Source: Chelatococcus sambhunathii
Lineage (GTDB): Bacteria; Pseudomonadota; Alphaproteobacteria; Rhizobiales; Methylopilaceae
Direction: 5' to 3'
NCBI GenBank assembly: GCA_031316315.1
Contig: JADBEO010000009.1
Location: 52,523-116,522 of the forward strand
DNA: 64,000 bases
The notes beneath the pieces were generated by a model. It saw only the letters and a list, made by a program, of their open reading frames with translations. It had not been told where the DNA came from and searched no databases. A program made the translations under genes and the position numbers. Positions 53,961 through 63,451 of this stretch are shown here, piece after piece (position 1 is the first letter of the stretch; each line of letters begins with the position of its first letter).

Positions 53961-54554
53961 GTGCCAGTCGATCAACCTCACCGGCCGATCCCAGGCCGCT
54001 TGAGACCATTTGCCGTCCTCTGGCGGGCCGCCGCGGCGGCCGTGTTCGTCGCCGCCGGATCTGCGACAGCGTACGCGCAGGACCCGTCCCCGCAGAAGCC
54101 TGCGCCGTCGGAGTCCCCCGCCGCGGCGGAACGGCCGGCCGCCGGCAAAGAGACGCCGGCGGTCGTCGTGGATGACGAAACCGCGGACGCGCTGCTCGGC
54201 AAGACCGTCCAGAGCGAGACCGGCGACGACATGGGCCGTGTCGTGGACGTCATCGTCGATCGCGGGGGCGCGATCCGCGCGGCCGTGATCGATTTCGGCG
54301 GATTCCTCGGCGTCGGAACCCGCAAGATCGCGATCGACTGGCGGGTCCTGAACTTCGCCAAGACCAAGGACAAGAAGTCGCTCGTCGCCGATCTGTCGCC
54401 GGACCAGTTGCGGACCGCCCCGGCTTACAAGCCCGGCGAGCCGGTCGTAATCGTCGGTCGCGCGGACGTGGCTCCAGCCGCGCAACCGGCGCCCGCAGCC
54501 GCAGCAGCGCCCGCCTCGCCTCCCGCGCAGGACGCGCCCGCCCCGAACCGCTGA
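53961..54554 (+). CDS. Exported PRC-barrel domain protein
   Basis: A 197-residue protein with an N-terminal signal or anchor (VLWRAAAAAVFVAAGSATAYA), a Pro/Ala-rich linker, then a PRC-barrel (about 75-150: ALLGKTVQSETGDDMGRVVDV, then AVIDFGGFLGVGTRKIAIDW) and an Ala/Pro-rich tail. PRC-barrels in exported proteins often bind other proteins or surfaces. The start is GTG 53961. It follows the glycosyltransferase by 116 bp and precedes an MFS transporter by 30 bp. The function is unknown. Confidence 0.8.
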   Translation: MPVDQPHRPIPGRLRPFAVLWRAAAAAVFVAAGSATAYAQDPSPQKPAPSESPAAAERPAAGKETPAVVVDDETADALLGKTVQSETGDDMGRVVDVIVDRGGAIRAAVIDFGGFLGVGTRKIAIDWRVLNFAKTKDKKSLVADLSPDQLRTAPAYKPGEPVVIVGRADVAPAAQPAPAAAAAPASPPAQDAPAPNR

Positions 54555-54584
54555 CCTTGGAGACGGAAGGAGACCGGCGCCGGC

Positions 54585-55949
54585 ATGGCGAAGGGGAATG
54601 TCCATCAGGTCGCTCGTGACGACGAGGACATGGAGGCGCGGGTCGACGCCCGCGGACAGCAGCCCTCCGCTTACGGCCCGCAGCGGGACAGCCAGTCGGA
54701 CCCAGCCCCCGGCGACGGGGCGGAGGTCGACGAGGCCGACGCGCCGGACCCGCGGCCCATGTCGGCGTCGAGCAGGCGCGGGCTCGATTGGCTGGTGTTC
54801 TTCGTGGCCGACGTCCAGACCGGCTTCGGTCCGTTCGTCGCCGTTTTCCTGACCACGCAGAAGTGGACGCAGGTCGACATCGGCCTCGTCCTGACGATCG
54901 GCGGACTTGTGAGCCTTATCGGGCAGATCCCGCTCGGCGCGCTCGTCGACCGGATCCGCCCTGTGCGGGTCACGATCGCTGTGACTCTTATCGTCATCGC
55001 GATCTGCGCGCTCGCCTTCGCGATCTGGCCGGTCTTCCCGGTGGTGGTGGCGTCTCGCGTAGCGCACGCCGCGGCGAGCTGCGTGCTCGGTCTCGCCATC
55101 GTCTCGCTCAGCGTCCGGCTTGCGCGCGCAGACCAGATCAGCGGACGCCTCGGGCGCAACGCGGCCTTCGCTTCGGCGGGCACCGGCATAGCGGCGGCGG
55201 TGATGGGCGTTCTCGGCTACTATTTCTCGAGTCAGGCGGTCTTCCTCCTGGCAGGGGCGCTGGTCGCGCCTGCTCTGATCGCGCTGTCGCGCATCCGGCC
55301 GGAGGAAATTTCGGCCCCGACCGCGGCCGTCCGACCGCCCGACTGCGGCGGCCGCGCCGGCAGCGTGGTCCAGCTCCTGCGCTGCCGCCCGCTCATCATC
55401 CTAGCGGCCTGCGTCACGCTGTTTCATCTCGCCAACGCCGCCATGCTTCCGCTCGCGGCGAGCATCCTGACGATGCGGTCGGCCGAATCCGCGACGGCGA
55501 TGGTCGCGGCCGCCATGGTCGTTCCGCAGCTCACCGTCGTCCTGTTGTCGACCCAGGTCGGCCGCTTGGCGCAGCGCTGGGGGCGTCGACCTCTTCTGAT
55601 CATTGGATTCGCAGCGCTGGCCCTGCGCGGCGTCCTATTCGCCACGACGAGCGATCCCGGGCTCCTCGTCGCGATCCAGATCCTGGACGGCGTGTCCGCG
55701 GCCGTGCTCGGCGTGATCGTGCCTCTGGTCATCGTGGACGTCGCCCACGCCAGCGGGCATTTCAATCTGGCGCAAGGCGCCGTTGGCTGCGCCATGGGTC
55801 TCGGCGCTTCGGTCAGCACGACGCTCGCGGGCTTCGCGGCGGACAATTTCGGCAGCTACACCGCTTTCGGGATGCTCGCCGCGATCGCCGGCGCGGGCCT
55901 CTTGGCGGTTCTGCTGGCCATGCCGGAAACACGACCGCAATCGCGTTGA
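54585..55949 (+). CDS. MFS transporter
   Basis: A 454-residue major facilitator with a hydrophilic N-terminal extension of about 65 residues rich in Asp, Pro and Arg, followed by 12 predicted helices. The loop between helices 2 and 3 reads GALVDRIRPVRVTI, the MFS-type motif, and QVGRLAQRWGRRPLLIIGFAAL is the equivalent in the second half. The family branch resembles drug or metabolite exporters with DWLVFFVADVQTGFGPFVAVFL, but the substrate cannot be read. It is probably co-transcribed with the PRC-barrel gene. Confidence 0.85.
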   Translation: MAKGNVHQVARDDEDMEARVDARGQQPSAYGPQRDSQSDPAPGDGAEVDEADAPDPRPMSASSRRGLDWLVFFVADVQTGFGPFVAVFLTTQKWTQVDIGLVLTIGGLVSLIGQIPLGALVDRIRPVRVTIAVTLIVIAICALAFAIWPVFPVVVASRVAHAAASCVLGLAIVSLSVRLARADQISGRLGRNAAFASAGTGIAAAVMGVLGYYFSSQAVFLLAGALVAPALIALSRIRPEEISAPTAAVRPPDCGGRAGSVVQLLRCRPLIILAACVTLFHLANAAMLPLAASILTMRSAESATAMVAAAMVVPQLTVVLLSTQVGRLAQRWGRRPLLIIGFAALALRGVLFATTSDPGLLVAIQILDGVSAAVLGVIVPLVIVDVAHASGHFNLAQGAVGCAMGLGASVSTTLAGFAADNFGSYTAFGMLAAIAGAGLLAVLLAMPETRPQSR

Positions 55950-55980
55950 TCGCCGTTCCCGGGTGAAAGGCTGCGGCGGA

Positions 55981-56751
55981 TCACACGGAGTCGCGCCCGG
56001 GCCGCTCCGTCGTCGGGCTGCTCGGTCGCGGCCTGTCGGGATGCGCCATGAGGCCGGGGCCGGTCAGATCGACTCTGGCCGTCAGCGGCAGATGGTCGGA
56101 GGCCCGTCGCGCCAGCGGCGTGTCGTGGACCGCGAGCTCGTTGATGAGCCCGCGCGGCCAGCCGAAGATGCGGTCGAGCGGGAAGATCGGACGGCGCGAC
56201 GGGAAGCTCGGCAGCGGGCGCGGCTGCCCGAACAGCGGCTCGAACACGTTGAGCGACGAGCCCCTGCGCGTCCGCCACTCGTTCAGGTCGCCGAGCAGGA
56301 TGGTCGGCATCGGCGGCAGGCGGCCGAAGGCGGTGACGAGCGCGCCCGCCTGGCTCAGCCGCGAGCGTCGGAGCAGGCCGAAATGCGCTGCGATGATCCG
56401 AAAAGGGCCCTCGCCGAAGTCGAGGTCCACGAGCACCGCGCCGCGCGGCTCGACGCCCGGGAGGCGCATCCGGATGCGGTGATAGGAGACCGGCTCGCGC
56501 GAGACGAGCAGCGCATTGCCGTGCCAGCCGTGGCCGTCGACGGCGTCGGATTGGGCGAGGAGACGCAAACCGGTTTCTCGACCGAGCGCCTCCAGGTCAA
56601 GCAAGCCGATGCGAGAGCCGAAGCGGCGATCGACCTCCTGGAGCGCGACCACGTCCGCGCCGATCTCCTTCAGCACGGCGATGATCCGGTCCGGCCGCGA
56701 GCGGCCGTCGGTCCCGACGCACTTGTGTATGTTGTAGGTCGCAACCTTCAC
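55981..56751 (-). CDS. Endonuclease/exonuclease/phosphatase (EEP) family hydrolase
   Basis: A 256-residue metal-dependent hydrolase. Motifs are VATYNIHKCVGTDGR (Asn ligand), VVALQEVDRRFGSR (Glu ligand), the HF in AAHFGLLRR, GDLNEWRTRRG and the C-terminal ASDHLPLTARV with the catalytic Asp-His. It lacks a signal peptide. EEP proteins of this size with KCVGTDGRSRPDRI are often encoded next to cardiolipin-synthase-like phospholipases, as here. It may cleave a phospholipid, nucleotide or phosphoester product. The two genes are 21 bases apart. Confidence 0.85.
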   Translation of the reverse strand: MKVATYNIHKCVGTDGRSRPDRIIAVLKEIGADVVALQEVDRRFGSRIGLLDLEALGRETGLRLLAQSDAVDGHGWHGNALLVSREPVSYHRIRMRLPGVEPRGAVLVDLDFGEGPFRIIAAHFGLLRRSRLSQAGALVTAFGRLPPMPTILLGDLNEWRTRRGSSLNVFEPLFGQPRPLPSFPSRRPIFPLDRIFGWPRGLINELAVHDTPLARRASDHLPLTARVDLTGPGLMAHPDRPRPSSPTTERPGRDSV

Positions 56752-56772
56752 GGAACGGGTTCGCTCGCGTCG

Positions 56773-58170
56773 TCAGAGATAGGGGGCGGCCAGCCTGGCG
56801 CTCGCGTTGCGGAGCTTGAAGAGCAGCGGCTCGCGATCGAGGTCCTCAAGCAGGAACGGGACGGCGCGCTTCGAATCGATGAGGTCGGAAAGGCGGGTCG
56901 CGAGCGCGGCGTCATAGAGCTCGATGGTCAGTTCGAAATTGAGGCGAAGGCTGCGCGCGTCCCAGTTCGCGCTGCCGATCAGGCACCAGATGTCGTCGAT
57001 CGTCATGAGCTTCGAGTGATCGAAGGGCGGTCCGGACCGGTACAATCTGCATCCCGACTCGAGCAGCGGCCTCACATGCGCGTCGGACGCCCAGGCGACG
57101 AGCCGGTGGTTGTTCGTCGCGGGAGTGACAAGACTGACCTCCACCCCGCGCAGCGCCGCCACCTGAAGCGCCGTCACGAGGCGCTCGTCGGGCAGGAAGT
57201 AGGGCGTCGCGATCCGGATGGTCCGGCGCGCCGACGACACGGCCGAGAGCAGCGCCAGCACCAGCCGGTCCACCGCCTGGTCCGGCCCGGAGACGATCGC
57301 GCGCGCCCGCGGGCCGTCGGCGGTCGGCGTCGACGGCGTGTCCTCGATGTCGCCTCCGGTCGTGAACGCCCAGTCCTCGTCGAAGCTGTCCGCGATCTGG
57401 TCGACGACCGCGCCGCTTATCCGAAAATGCGTGTCGCGCACCGGCCATCGCGTCGGGCGCGCGAGGAGGTTCTCCGCTGCGATGTTCAGTCCGCCCACGA
57501 ACGCGGCGCGTCGGTCGATGATCAGCGCCTTCTTGTGAAGCCTCAGGTCGAGCAGCGGCATCCGCCACGGCCAGGCGGAGTGCAGGAAGCGGGCGGCCGG
57601 CACGCCCCGCCGGACAAGCGCCCGCCAGGCGGCGGATCGGAAATATCCCCCGCCCATGCCGTCGATCAGCACCCGCACCGCGACCCCGCGCCGGTGCGCG
57701 GCCGCGAGCGCCTCGACGAAGGGCAGGCCGGCCTCGTCTGTGCGGAAGATGAAGGTCGAAAGCTCGACGCTGACTTTCGCCTCCGCGATCGCGGCGAGCA
57801 TCGCGGGATAGGCCTCGTCGCCCGACTGCAGCACCGCCTCGACGACGCCGTCGACGCGCTCGAGCCCGGTGATCGAGCCGATTGCGGAGGCGAGCCGCTC
57901 CTGGGGCTGAAGTTCGCGCGCGTCGGGCGACGGCGTCTTCGACGGGCGCACGCCGCGCAACCGCCTCGCCTTCCGGTGCACGCGGTTGACGCCGAAGGCG
58001 AAATAGAGCGCGGCTCCGAAGATCGGCGACAGCCAGGCGACGCCGATCCACCCGATCGCCGCGGGGACGTCACGCTTGCGCAGCAGAACATGGACCGTGG
58101 CGATCGACGCCGCGAGCACGTGTAACGCGGTGGCCAGAAGGCCTTCGAACTGGAATTCGGACAGCGTCAC
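56773..58170 (-). CDS. cls: Cardiolipin synthase-like phospholipase D family protein
   Basis: A 465-residue membrane protein: two N-terminal helices (about 8-30 and 35-58, the latter IGWIGVAWLSPIFGAALYFAF) and two PLD domains. HKD motif one is HKKALIIDRRAAFVGGLN and motif two HSKLMTIDDIWCLIGSANWD. It probably condenses phosphatidylglycerol to cardiolipin in the inner membrane. It is upstream of the EEP hydrolase gene on the minus strand. The upstream 422 bp to hpnN form a divergent promoter region. Confidence 0.87.
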   Translation of the reverse strand: MTLSEFQFEGLLATALHVLAASIATVHVLLRKRDVPAAIGWIGVAWLSPIFGAALYFAFGVNRVHRKARRLRGVRPSKTPSPDARELQPQERLASAIGSITGLERVDGVVEAVLQSGDEAYPAMLAAIAEAKVSVELSTFIFRTDEAGLPFVEALAAAHRRGVAVRVLIDGMGGGYFRSAAWRALVRRGVPAARFLHSAWPWRMPLLDLRLHKKALIIDRRAAFVGGLNIAAENLLARPTRWPVRDTHFRISGAVVDQIADSFDEDWAFTTGGDIEDTPSTPTADGPRARAIVSGPDQAVDRLVLALLSAVSSARRTIRIATPYFLPDERLVTALQVAALRGVEVSLVTPATNNHRLVAWASDAHVRPLLESGCRLYRSGPPFDHSKLMTIDDIWCLIGSANWDARSLRLNFELTIELYDAALATRLSDLIDSKRAVPFLLEDLDREPLLFKLRNASARLAAPYL

Positions 58171-58592
58171 GGACCTGGTCGCACGGGCGTCGCGCCGGCG
58201 GCTGTTCGCAAACGATGGGCGCGGTCTATTCTGACGGGAGAGAGCCTAGTCGCGATCGGCGTCGCACGTCCAGCCGTGACGATCGCTCGCTCGCCCGGCG
58301 CGTCGTCGCGCAATTCTCGAACAGCGGGCGGCACGGCTTGTGCGGTCGACGACGCTCTCGAGCGGCAGCGGCGGACGCGCGTTTCAGAGGGAGCCTGCGC
58401 GTAGGGGCCTTGCGCCAGTTCCTTCGACGGCTTCGGCGGATTGCATAGACATGGCGGGGCCGGCGTCTGCTGGGCGCCGGCTTCAGTCAGGCTTCAAACG
58501 TCGCCTCCTGGCGCCCGCCCGCTTCCAAATCACGTCGTTCAGCGCTATGACCCAGGATAAATTCGTCAAATTCGCATAGAAGCGAACAGTAT
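58171..58592. promoter_or_regulatory. Divergent intergenic region, cls / hpnN
   Basis: No credible gene: small open frames here lack family-like sequence and ribosome sites. The last 60 bases before hpnN are markedly AT-richer (GGATAAATTCGTCAAATTCG near 58555) and are the best hpnN promoter candidate. A GGGCGCCGGC-type inverted repeat is visible near 58460-58480. Confidence 0.4.
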
Positions 58593-61199
58593 ATGAGCGT
58601 ATTTTCGCAGATTGTTCGTGTCGTCAGACTTTCTTGCCAGTTTCCGACAATCGTCGTCCTGTCGTCGATTGTATTGGCGATCTGCTCTGTGGGATATTCC
58701 GCGACGCATTTCGCGATGGATACGAACACGAGCGCGCTGTTCTCGCCCGATGTCGACTGGCGGAAAGACGAAGCCGATCTATTCAGAACCTTTCCGCAGA
58801 ACGCCGATGCGACGCTGGTCATCGTCGACGGCGCGACGCCCGAACTCGCCCATTCCGCGGCTGCGGCCCTCGCGGAGCGGCTCTCCGCCGACCGGCGCTG
58901 GATAGAAGCGGTCCGCCGGCCGGACGGCGGCGCGTTCTTCGATCGGAACGCGCTGCTGTTCGGATCGGCGCAGGAGGCGCAAGCATCGACCGCGGCGCTC
59001 CTGCAGGCGCGGCCTCTGCTCGAGCCGCTCGCCCGCGACCCCTCGATCCGAGGCGTCGCGGCCGCCTTCGGGATGGCGATGATGGGCGTCGAGATGGGCG
59101 CCGCGCCACTCGCCGACATGGCGCCGGTCCTCGGCGCCGCGGCCGATACGCTCGATCGCTTCGCCGCGGGCGAGCCTGCGCACTTCTCCTGGACCCGGAT
59201 CTTCGAAGGCGGATCGGACAAGACGCCCTCGCGTCAGCTCCTTCTGGTGCAGCCCAAGCTCGATTTCGGCGCGCTCACGCCCGGCGCGGCGTCCAGCGCG
59301 GCGATCCTCGCGGCGGCCAAGGACCTGAAGCTCGATCCGGCGCATGGCGTCACCGTGCGCCTGACCGGCGCCATACCGCTCGCCGACGAAGAGTTCTCGA
59401 CGCTCGCCGAAAACATGTCCGTCGTCGGCTTCGTGATGCTGGCGGCGATGGTCGTGACGCTCTGGCTCGCGGTGCGGTCGGCGCGGATCGTCGTCGCGAT
59501 CGTGGTCAACATTCTGATCAGCCTCGCGATCACGACCGCGCTCGGCCTCTGGGCGGTGACGTCGTTCAACCTGATCTCGGTCGCCTTCATCCCGCTGTTC
59601 GTCGGGCTCGGGGTCGACTTCGGCATCCAGCTGTCGGTGCGCTTCAACGCCGAGCGGCTCGAGGTCGACGGCGCGGCCGAAGCCATGACGCGCGCCGCGA
59701 CCGCGCTGGGCGGACCGCTCCTGCTCGCTGCGGGCGCGGTGTTTCTCGGCTTCGGCGCGTTCCTGCCGACCGCCTATGTCGGCATCGCCGAACTCGGCGT
59801 CGTCGCGGGGCTCGGCATGGTGATCGCGCTGGTCTTCAGCCTGACCTTGCTGCCCGCGCTCCTCGTGCTGCTCAAGCCGGGCAGGCCGCGCGGCGACGTC
59901 GGCTTCGCCTGGGCGGCGCCGGCCGACCGGTGGCTGGAGCGGCGGCGGTCGCTGGTGCTGTGGGCGTTTGCGATCGCGATGGTCGCGAGCGTCGCCAGCC
60001 TCCCGCTGGTGCGGTTCGACTTCAACCCGATGCACCTGCGCGACCCGAAGACGCCCGGCATGACCGCGCTCGCCGACCTCGTGCGCGACCCGTTGCGCAC
60101 CCCGAACGCGGTCAGCGTCATCGCCCCGGACGTCGCCGCCGCGACCGCGCTCGCGGCGAAGGCGCAGACGCTGCCGACGGTCGCGCAGGCGATCACGATC
60201 GACAGCTTCGTGCCCGCCGACCAGGCGCCCAAGCTCGCCGCGATCGGCGAGGCGAAGGCGCAGCTCGCCGCGAGCTTCGCCGCCGCGCCCGCGTCGCCGC
60301 CGAGCGACGCCGAAAGCGTCGGCGCCCTGCGCGACATGGCGGACCGGCTGAACCGCGTGGCCGGGGCGGCCTCCGGAGCGGCGAAGGCGGACGCCGAACG
60401 GCTCGCGGCGGCGATCGCCCGCGTCGCGGACGGCCCGCCGGCGCCCCGCGCGGAGGCGATCGCCCTGTTCGTCGACCCCCTGAAGGTCACGCTCGACCGG
60501 CTTCGCGCCTCGCTCGAGGCCGGTCCGGTGTCGCGAGAGACGCTGCCGCCGGAGATCGCCCGCGACTGGCTGGCGCCCGACGGCCGCGCCCTCGTGCAGA
60601 TCTTTCCGCGCGGCGACAGCGAGGACAATGAGACGCTGGCCCGGTTCACGGACGACATCCGGGCGCTCGCGCCGAACGCATCAGGTCTCGCCGTCACGAC
60701 GCAGGCCGCGGCGCGCACCGTCTCGTGGGCCTTCATCCAGGCCGGCGTCCTGGCTCTCGGGCTGGTGACGGTCCTGCTGCTCGCGGTGCTGCGCGACCTT
60801 CGCGAAGTCGCGTTCACGCTCGCGCCGGTGGTGCTGTCGGGCTTCCTGACGCTCGGGACCTGCGTCGTCATCGGGCAGCCGCTCAACTTCGCCAACATCA
60901 TCGCGTTCCCGCTGCTGTTCGGCGTCGGCGTCGCGTTCCACATCTATTTCGTAATGGCGTGGCGCAATGGAGCGACCGATTTGCTCCAATCCAGCCTCGC
61001 GCGGGCGGTGCTGTTCAGCGCGCTCGCGACGGGAACGGCCTTCGGCAGCCTCTGGCTGTCGAGCCATCCCGGAACCGCCAGCATGGGAAAGATCCTGATG
61101 CTCTCGCTCGCCTGGACGCTGGTCTGCGCGCTGATCTTCGAGCCCGCCCTGCTCGGGCCTCCAAGGCGGGCGGCCACGAACAAGGCGGGAGCGGGCTGA
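58593..61199 (+). CDS. hpnN: Hopanoid RND transporter HpnN
   Basis: An 868-residue RND/MMPL-type transporter that moves hopanoids from the inner to the outer membrane. Helix 1 is about 15-38. The first large periplasmic domain starts with [22 protein letters not shown], typical of HpnN, then TMs 2-6 (about 270-420; [26 protein letters not shown] is characteristic). A second periplasmic loop (about 475-705) and TMs 8-12 follow, with [26 protein letters not shown]. It begins the cluster hpnN-ispH-hpnH. The start ATG 58593 has only a weak RBS. Confidence 0.93.
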   Translation: MSVFSQIVRVVRLSCQFPTIVVLSSIVLAICSVGYSATHFAMDTNTSALFSPDVDWRKDEADLFRTFPQNADATLVIVDGATPELAHSAAAALAERLSADRRWIEAVRRPDGGAFFDRNALLFGSAQEAQASTAALLQARPLLEPLARDPSIRGVAAAFGMAMMGVEMGAAPLADMAPVLGAAADTLDRFAAGEPAHFSWTRIFEGGSDKTPSRQLLLVQPKLDFGALTPGAASSAAILAAAKDLKLDPAHGVTVRLTGAIPLADEEFSTLAENMSVVGFVMLAAMVVTLWLAVRSARIVVAIVVNILISLAITTALGLWAVTSFNLISVAFIPLFVGLGVDFGIQLSVRFNAERLEVDGAAEAMTRAATALGGPLLLAAGAVFLGFGAFLPTAYVGIAELGVVAGLGMVIALVFSLTLLPALLVLLKPGRPRGDVGFAWAAPADRWLERRRSLVLWAFAIAMVASVASLPLVRFDFNPMHLRDPKTPGMTALADLVRDPLRTPNAVSVIAPDVAAATALAAKAQTLPTVAQAITIDSFVPADQAPKLAAIGEAKAQLAASFAAAPASPPSDAESVGALRDMADRLNRVAGAASGAAKADAERLAAAIARVADGPPAPRAEAIALFVDPLKVTLDRLRASLEAGPVSRETLPPEIARDWLAPDGRALVQIFPRGDSEDNETLARFTDDIRALAPNASGLAVTTQAAARTVSWAFIQAGVLALGLVTVLLLAVLRDLREVAFTLAPVVLSGFLTLGTCVVIGQPLNFANIIAFPLLFGVGVAFHIYFVMAWRNGATDLLQSSLARAVLFSALATGTAFGSLWLSSHPGTASMGKILMLSLAWTLVCALIFEPALLGPPRRAATNKAGAG

Positions 61200-61351
61200 A
61201 GGGCGGGGGACCGGCGGTTCGAAAATGCAAAGCTTGCCGGGCGGCCGCGCCGGGGCGCCCCGCGCCGCGAAATTGGGCTATGGTCCGACCGTCGGCGCGG
61301 ATTGAAAAGTCGGATTGTCTTGCAACGTTCCGGGCAGCAGAAGGACGCAAG

Positions 61352-62302
61352 ATGCAGGTTATTCTCGCTCAGCCGCGCGGTCTCTGCGCAGGCGTGGTGC
61401 GCGCGATAGAGATCGTCGAGCGAGCGCTGAGCCTCTACGGCGCTCCGGTCTATGTCCGGCACGAGATCGTCCATAACAAGCATGTCGTCGACACGCTCAG
61501 GAAGAAGGGCGCCGTCTTCGTCGACGAACTCGACGAGATACCGGACGGCGCGACGACGATCTTCAGCGCGCACGGCGTATCGAAGAAGGTCCAGGGCGAC
61601 GCCAGCGCGCGCGGGCTGCCGGTGATCGACGCCACCTGCCCGCTGGTCACCAAGGTTCATCGCCAGGGCAGCCGCTACGCCGCGGCGGGCCGGGCGGTCG
61701 TGCTGATCGGGCATGCCGGCCACGCGGAGGTCGAGGGCACGATCGGCCAGATCGACGCGCCGGTTCATCTCGTCGCGACCGCGGCCGACGTGGCGGCCCT
61801 CGATCTCCCGGACGACGCGCCGGTATCCTACGTCACGCAGACCACCTTGAGCGTCGACGACACGCGCGCGGTGATCGCGGCGCTCGAAGCGCGCTTCAGC
61901 GACCTGACGGGCCCGGAGATCAACGACATCTGCTACGCGACGCAGAATCGCCAGACCGCCGTGCGAGACCTCTGTCGGGTGGCGGACGTGCTTCTCGTGG
62001 TCGGCGCCAGCAACAGCTCGAACTCGAACCGTCTGCGCGAGATCGGCGTCGAGGAGGGGCTCGACAGCTATTTGGTCGCGGACGGCGACGCTCTCGACCC
62101 TGCATGGGTCGCCGGGCGTGAGCGCGTCGGCATCACGGCCGGCGCCTCGGCGCCCGACGCGGTCGTGCTTTCGGTCATCGACGCGCTGCGCAAGCTTGCG
62201 CCTGTCGAGGTCACCCATCTCGACGGCGTCAAGGAAACGATCGAGTTCCGGCTGCCGCCGCAGCTGCGCAACCCTGCGCCCGCCGCGACCCCAGCGGAGT
62301 AA
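61352..62302 (+). CDS. ispH: 4-hydroxy-3-methylbut-2-enyl diphosphate reductase
   Basis: A 316-residue Fe-S enzyme that makes IPP and DMAPP in the last step of the MEP pathway. The three cluster cysteines are Cys12 in [13 protein letters not shown], the one in [11 protein letters not shown] and the one in [19 protein letters not shown] and [12 protein letters not shown] are signature segments. ATG 61352 is chosen over the longer frame as [14 protein letters not shown] is the usual start. It lies between hpnN and hpnH, linking isoprenoid supply to hopanoid synthesis, and ends six bases before hpnH. Confidence 0.96.
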   Translation: MQVILAQPRGLCAGVVRAIEIVERALSLYGAPVYVRHEIVHNKHVVDTLRKKGAVFVDELDEIPDGATTIFSAHGVSKKVQGDASARGLPVIDATCPLVTKVHRQGSRYAAAGRAVVLIGHAGHAEVEGTIGQIDAPVHLVATAADVAALDLPDDAPVSYVTQTTLSVDDTRAVIAALEARFSDLTGPEINDICYATQNRQTAVRDLCRVADVLLVVGASNSSNSNRLREIGVEEGLDSYLVADGDALDPAWVAGRERVGITAGASAPDAVVLSVIDALRKLAPVEVTHLDGVKETIEFRLPPQLRNPAPAATPAE

Positions 62303-62308
62303 CGCACT

Positions 62309-63451
62309 TTGGGAATTCCTCTTTCGCAAGCCGCGCGCATCGGCGCCTACGTCGTCAGCAACCATCTGCGGGGCGTGAAGCGTTATCCGCTGGTGCTGAT
62401 GCTCGAGCCCCTGTTCCGATGCAATCTCGCCTGCAAGGGCTGCGGCAAGATCGACTATCCAAGCGACATCCTGAACCAGCGCCTCTCCTACGAGCAGTGC
62501 ATGGAGGCGATCGATGAATGCGGCGCGCCGGCCGTCTCGATCGCGGGCGGCGAGCCGCTGATCCACCGCGACATGCCCCGCATCGTCGAGGGTTTCATCG
62601 CGAAGAAGAAGTTCGTCATCCTCTGCACCAACGCGCTGCTGCTCGAGAAGAAGATCGACCAGTACAAGCCGTCTCCCTACTTCACCTGGTCGATCCACCT
62701 CGACGGCGACCGGGACATGCACGACAAGTCGGTCTGCCAGGACGGCGTCTACGACGTCGCCCGCAACGCCATCCTGCTCGCCAAGTCGAAGGGTTTCCGC
62801 GCGCAGGTGAACTGCACCGTGTTCGACGGCGCGGATCCGGCGCGCACCGCCGAATTCCTCGACGACATGGAGGCGATCGGCTGCGACGGCGTCACCATCT
62901 CGCCCGGCTACGCCTATGAGCGCGCGCCCGACCAGGAGCACTTCCTCAGCCGCCAGCGCACCAAGCAGTTCTTCCGCGACGTGCTGAAGCGCGGGCGTGG
63001 CGGCAAGGCGTGGAGCTTCACCAACTCCTCGCTCTTCATGAACTTTCTGGCCGGCAACGAGCGCTACGAGTGCTCGCCCTGGTCGATGCCGGCGCGCACC
63101 GTCTTCGGCTGGCAGAAGCCCTGCTACCTGATCGGCGAGGGCTACACGAAGACCTACGCCGAGCTGATGGAGACGACCGACTGGGACGCCTACGGCGTCG
63201 GCAGATACGAAAAGTGCTCGAACTGCATGGTGCATTGCGGCTTCGAGGGCACCGCGACCACGGACGCGATCCGCAGCCCGCTCAAGCTCCTGAAGCTGGC
63301 GCTCGGCGGCATCCGAACCGACGGCGCGATGGCGAAGGACATCGACATCTCGAACGCCCGGCCGGCGCAGTACGTGTTCTCAGACCATGTCGAGAAGATG
63401 CGCGTCGAGATCACCCGCTCCCGCGCGAAGACGATGGAAGCCGCGGAGTAG
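62309..63451 (+). CDS. hpnH: Hopanoid radical SAM enzyme HpnH
   Basis: A 380-residue radical SAM protein that adds adenosine to diploptene to make adenosylhopane, the first step of extended C35 hopanoids. The cluster motif is in LFRCNLACKGCGKIDYPSD (CxxxCxxC). GGEPLIHRDM and FTWSIHLDGDRDMHDKSV are typical. The start is TTG 62309, supported by homology of GIPLSQAARIGAYVVSNHL with the family; there is no ATG nearby. Its C-terminus overlaps the convergent hpnG frame by about 70 bases. Confidence 0.93.
   Translation: MGIPLSQAARIGAYVVSNHLRGVKRYPLVLMLEPLFRCNLACKGCGKIDYPSDILNQRLSYEQCMEAIDECGAPAVSIAGGEPLIHRDMPRIVEGFIAKKKFVILCTNALLLEKKIDQYKPSPYFTWSIHLDGDRDMHDKSVCQDGVYDVARNAILLAKSKGFRAQVNCTVFDGADPARTAEFLDDMEAIGCDGVTISPGYAYERAPDQEHFLSRQRTKQFFRDVLKRGRGGKAWSFTNSSLFMNFLAGNERYECSPWSMPARTVFGWQKPCYLIGEGYTKTYAELMETTDWDAYGVGRYEKCSNCMVHCGFEGTATTDAIRSPLKLLKLALGGIRTDGAMAKDIDISNARPAQYVFSDHVEKMRVEITRSRAKTMEAAE

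Noticed and set aside
55783..58125. A 780-residue plus-strand frame opposite the EEP and cardiolipin-synthase genes
   Set aside because: Low complexity (Arg/Gly/Asp-rich), antisense to two genes with intact catalytic motifs.
58215..58579. Small plus-strand ORFs between cls and hpnN
   Set aside because: Arg/Gly-rich translation without start context or family-like sequence.
60944..63235. A 763-residue antisense frame opposite ispH and hpnH
   Set aside because: Antisense to two well-supported genes; no recognisable domain or ribosome site.
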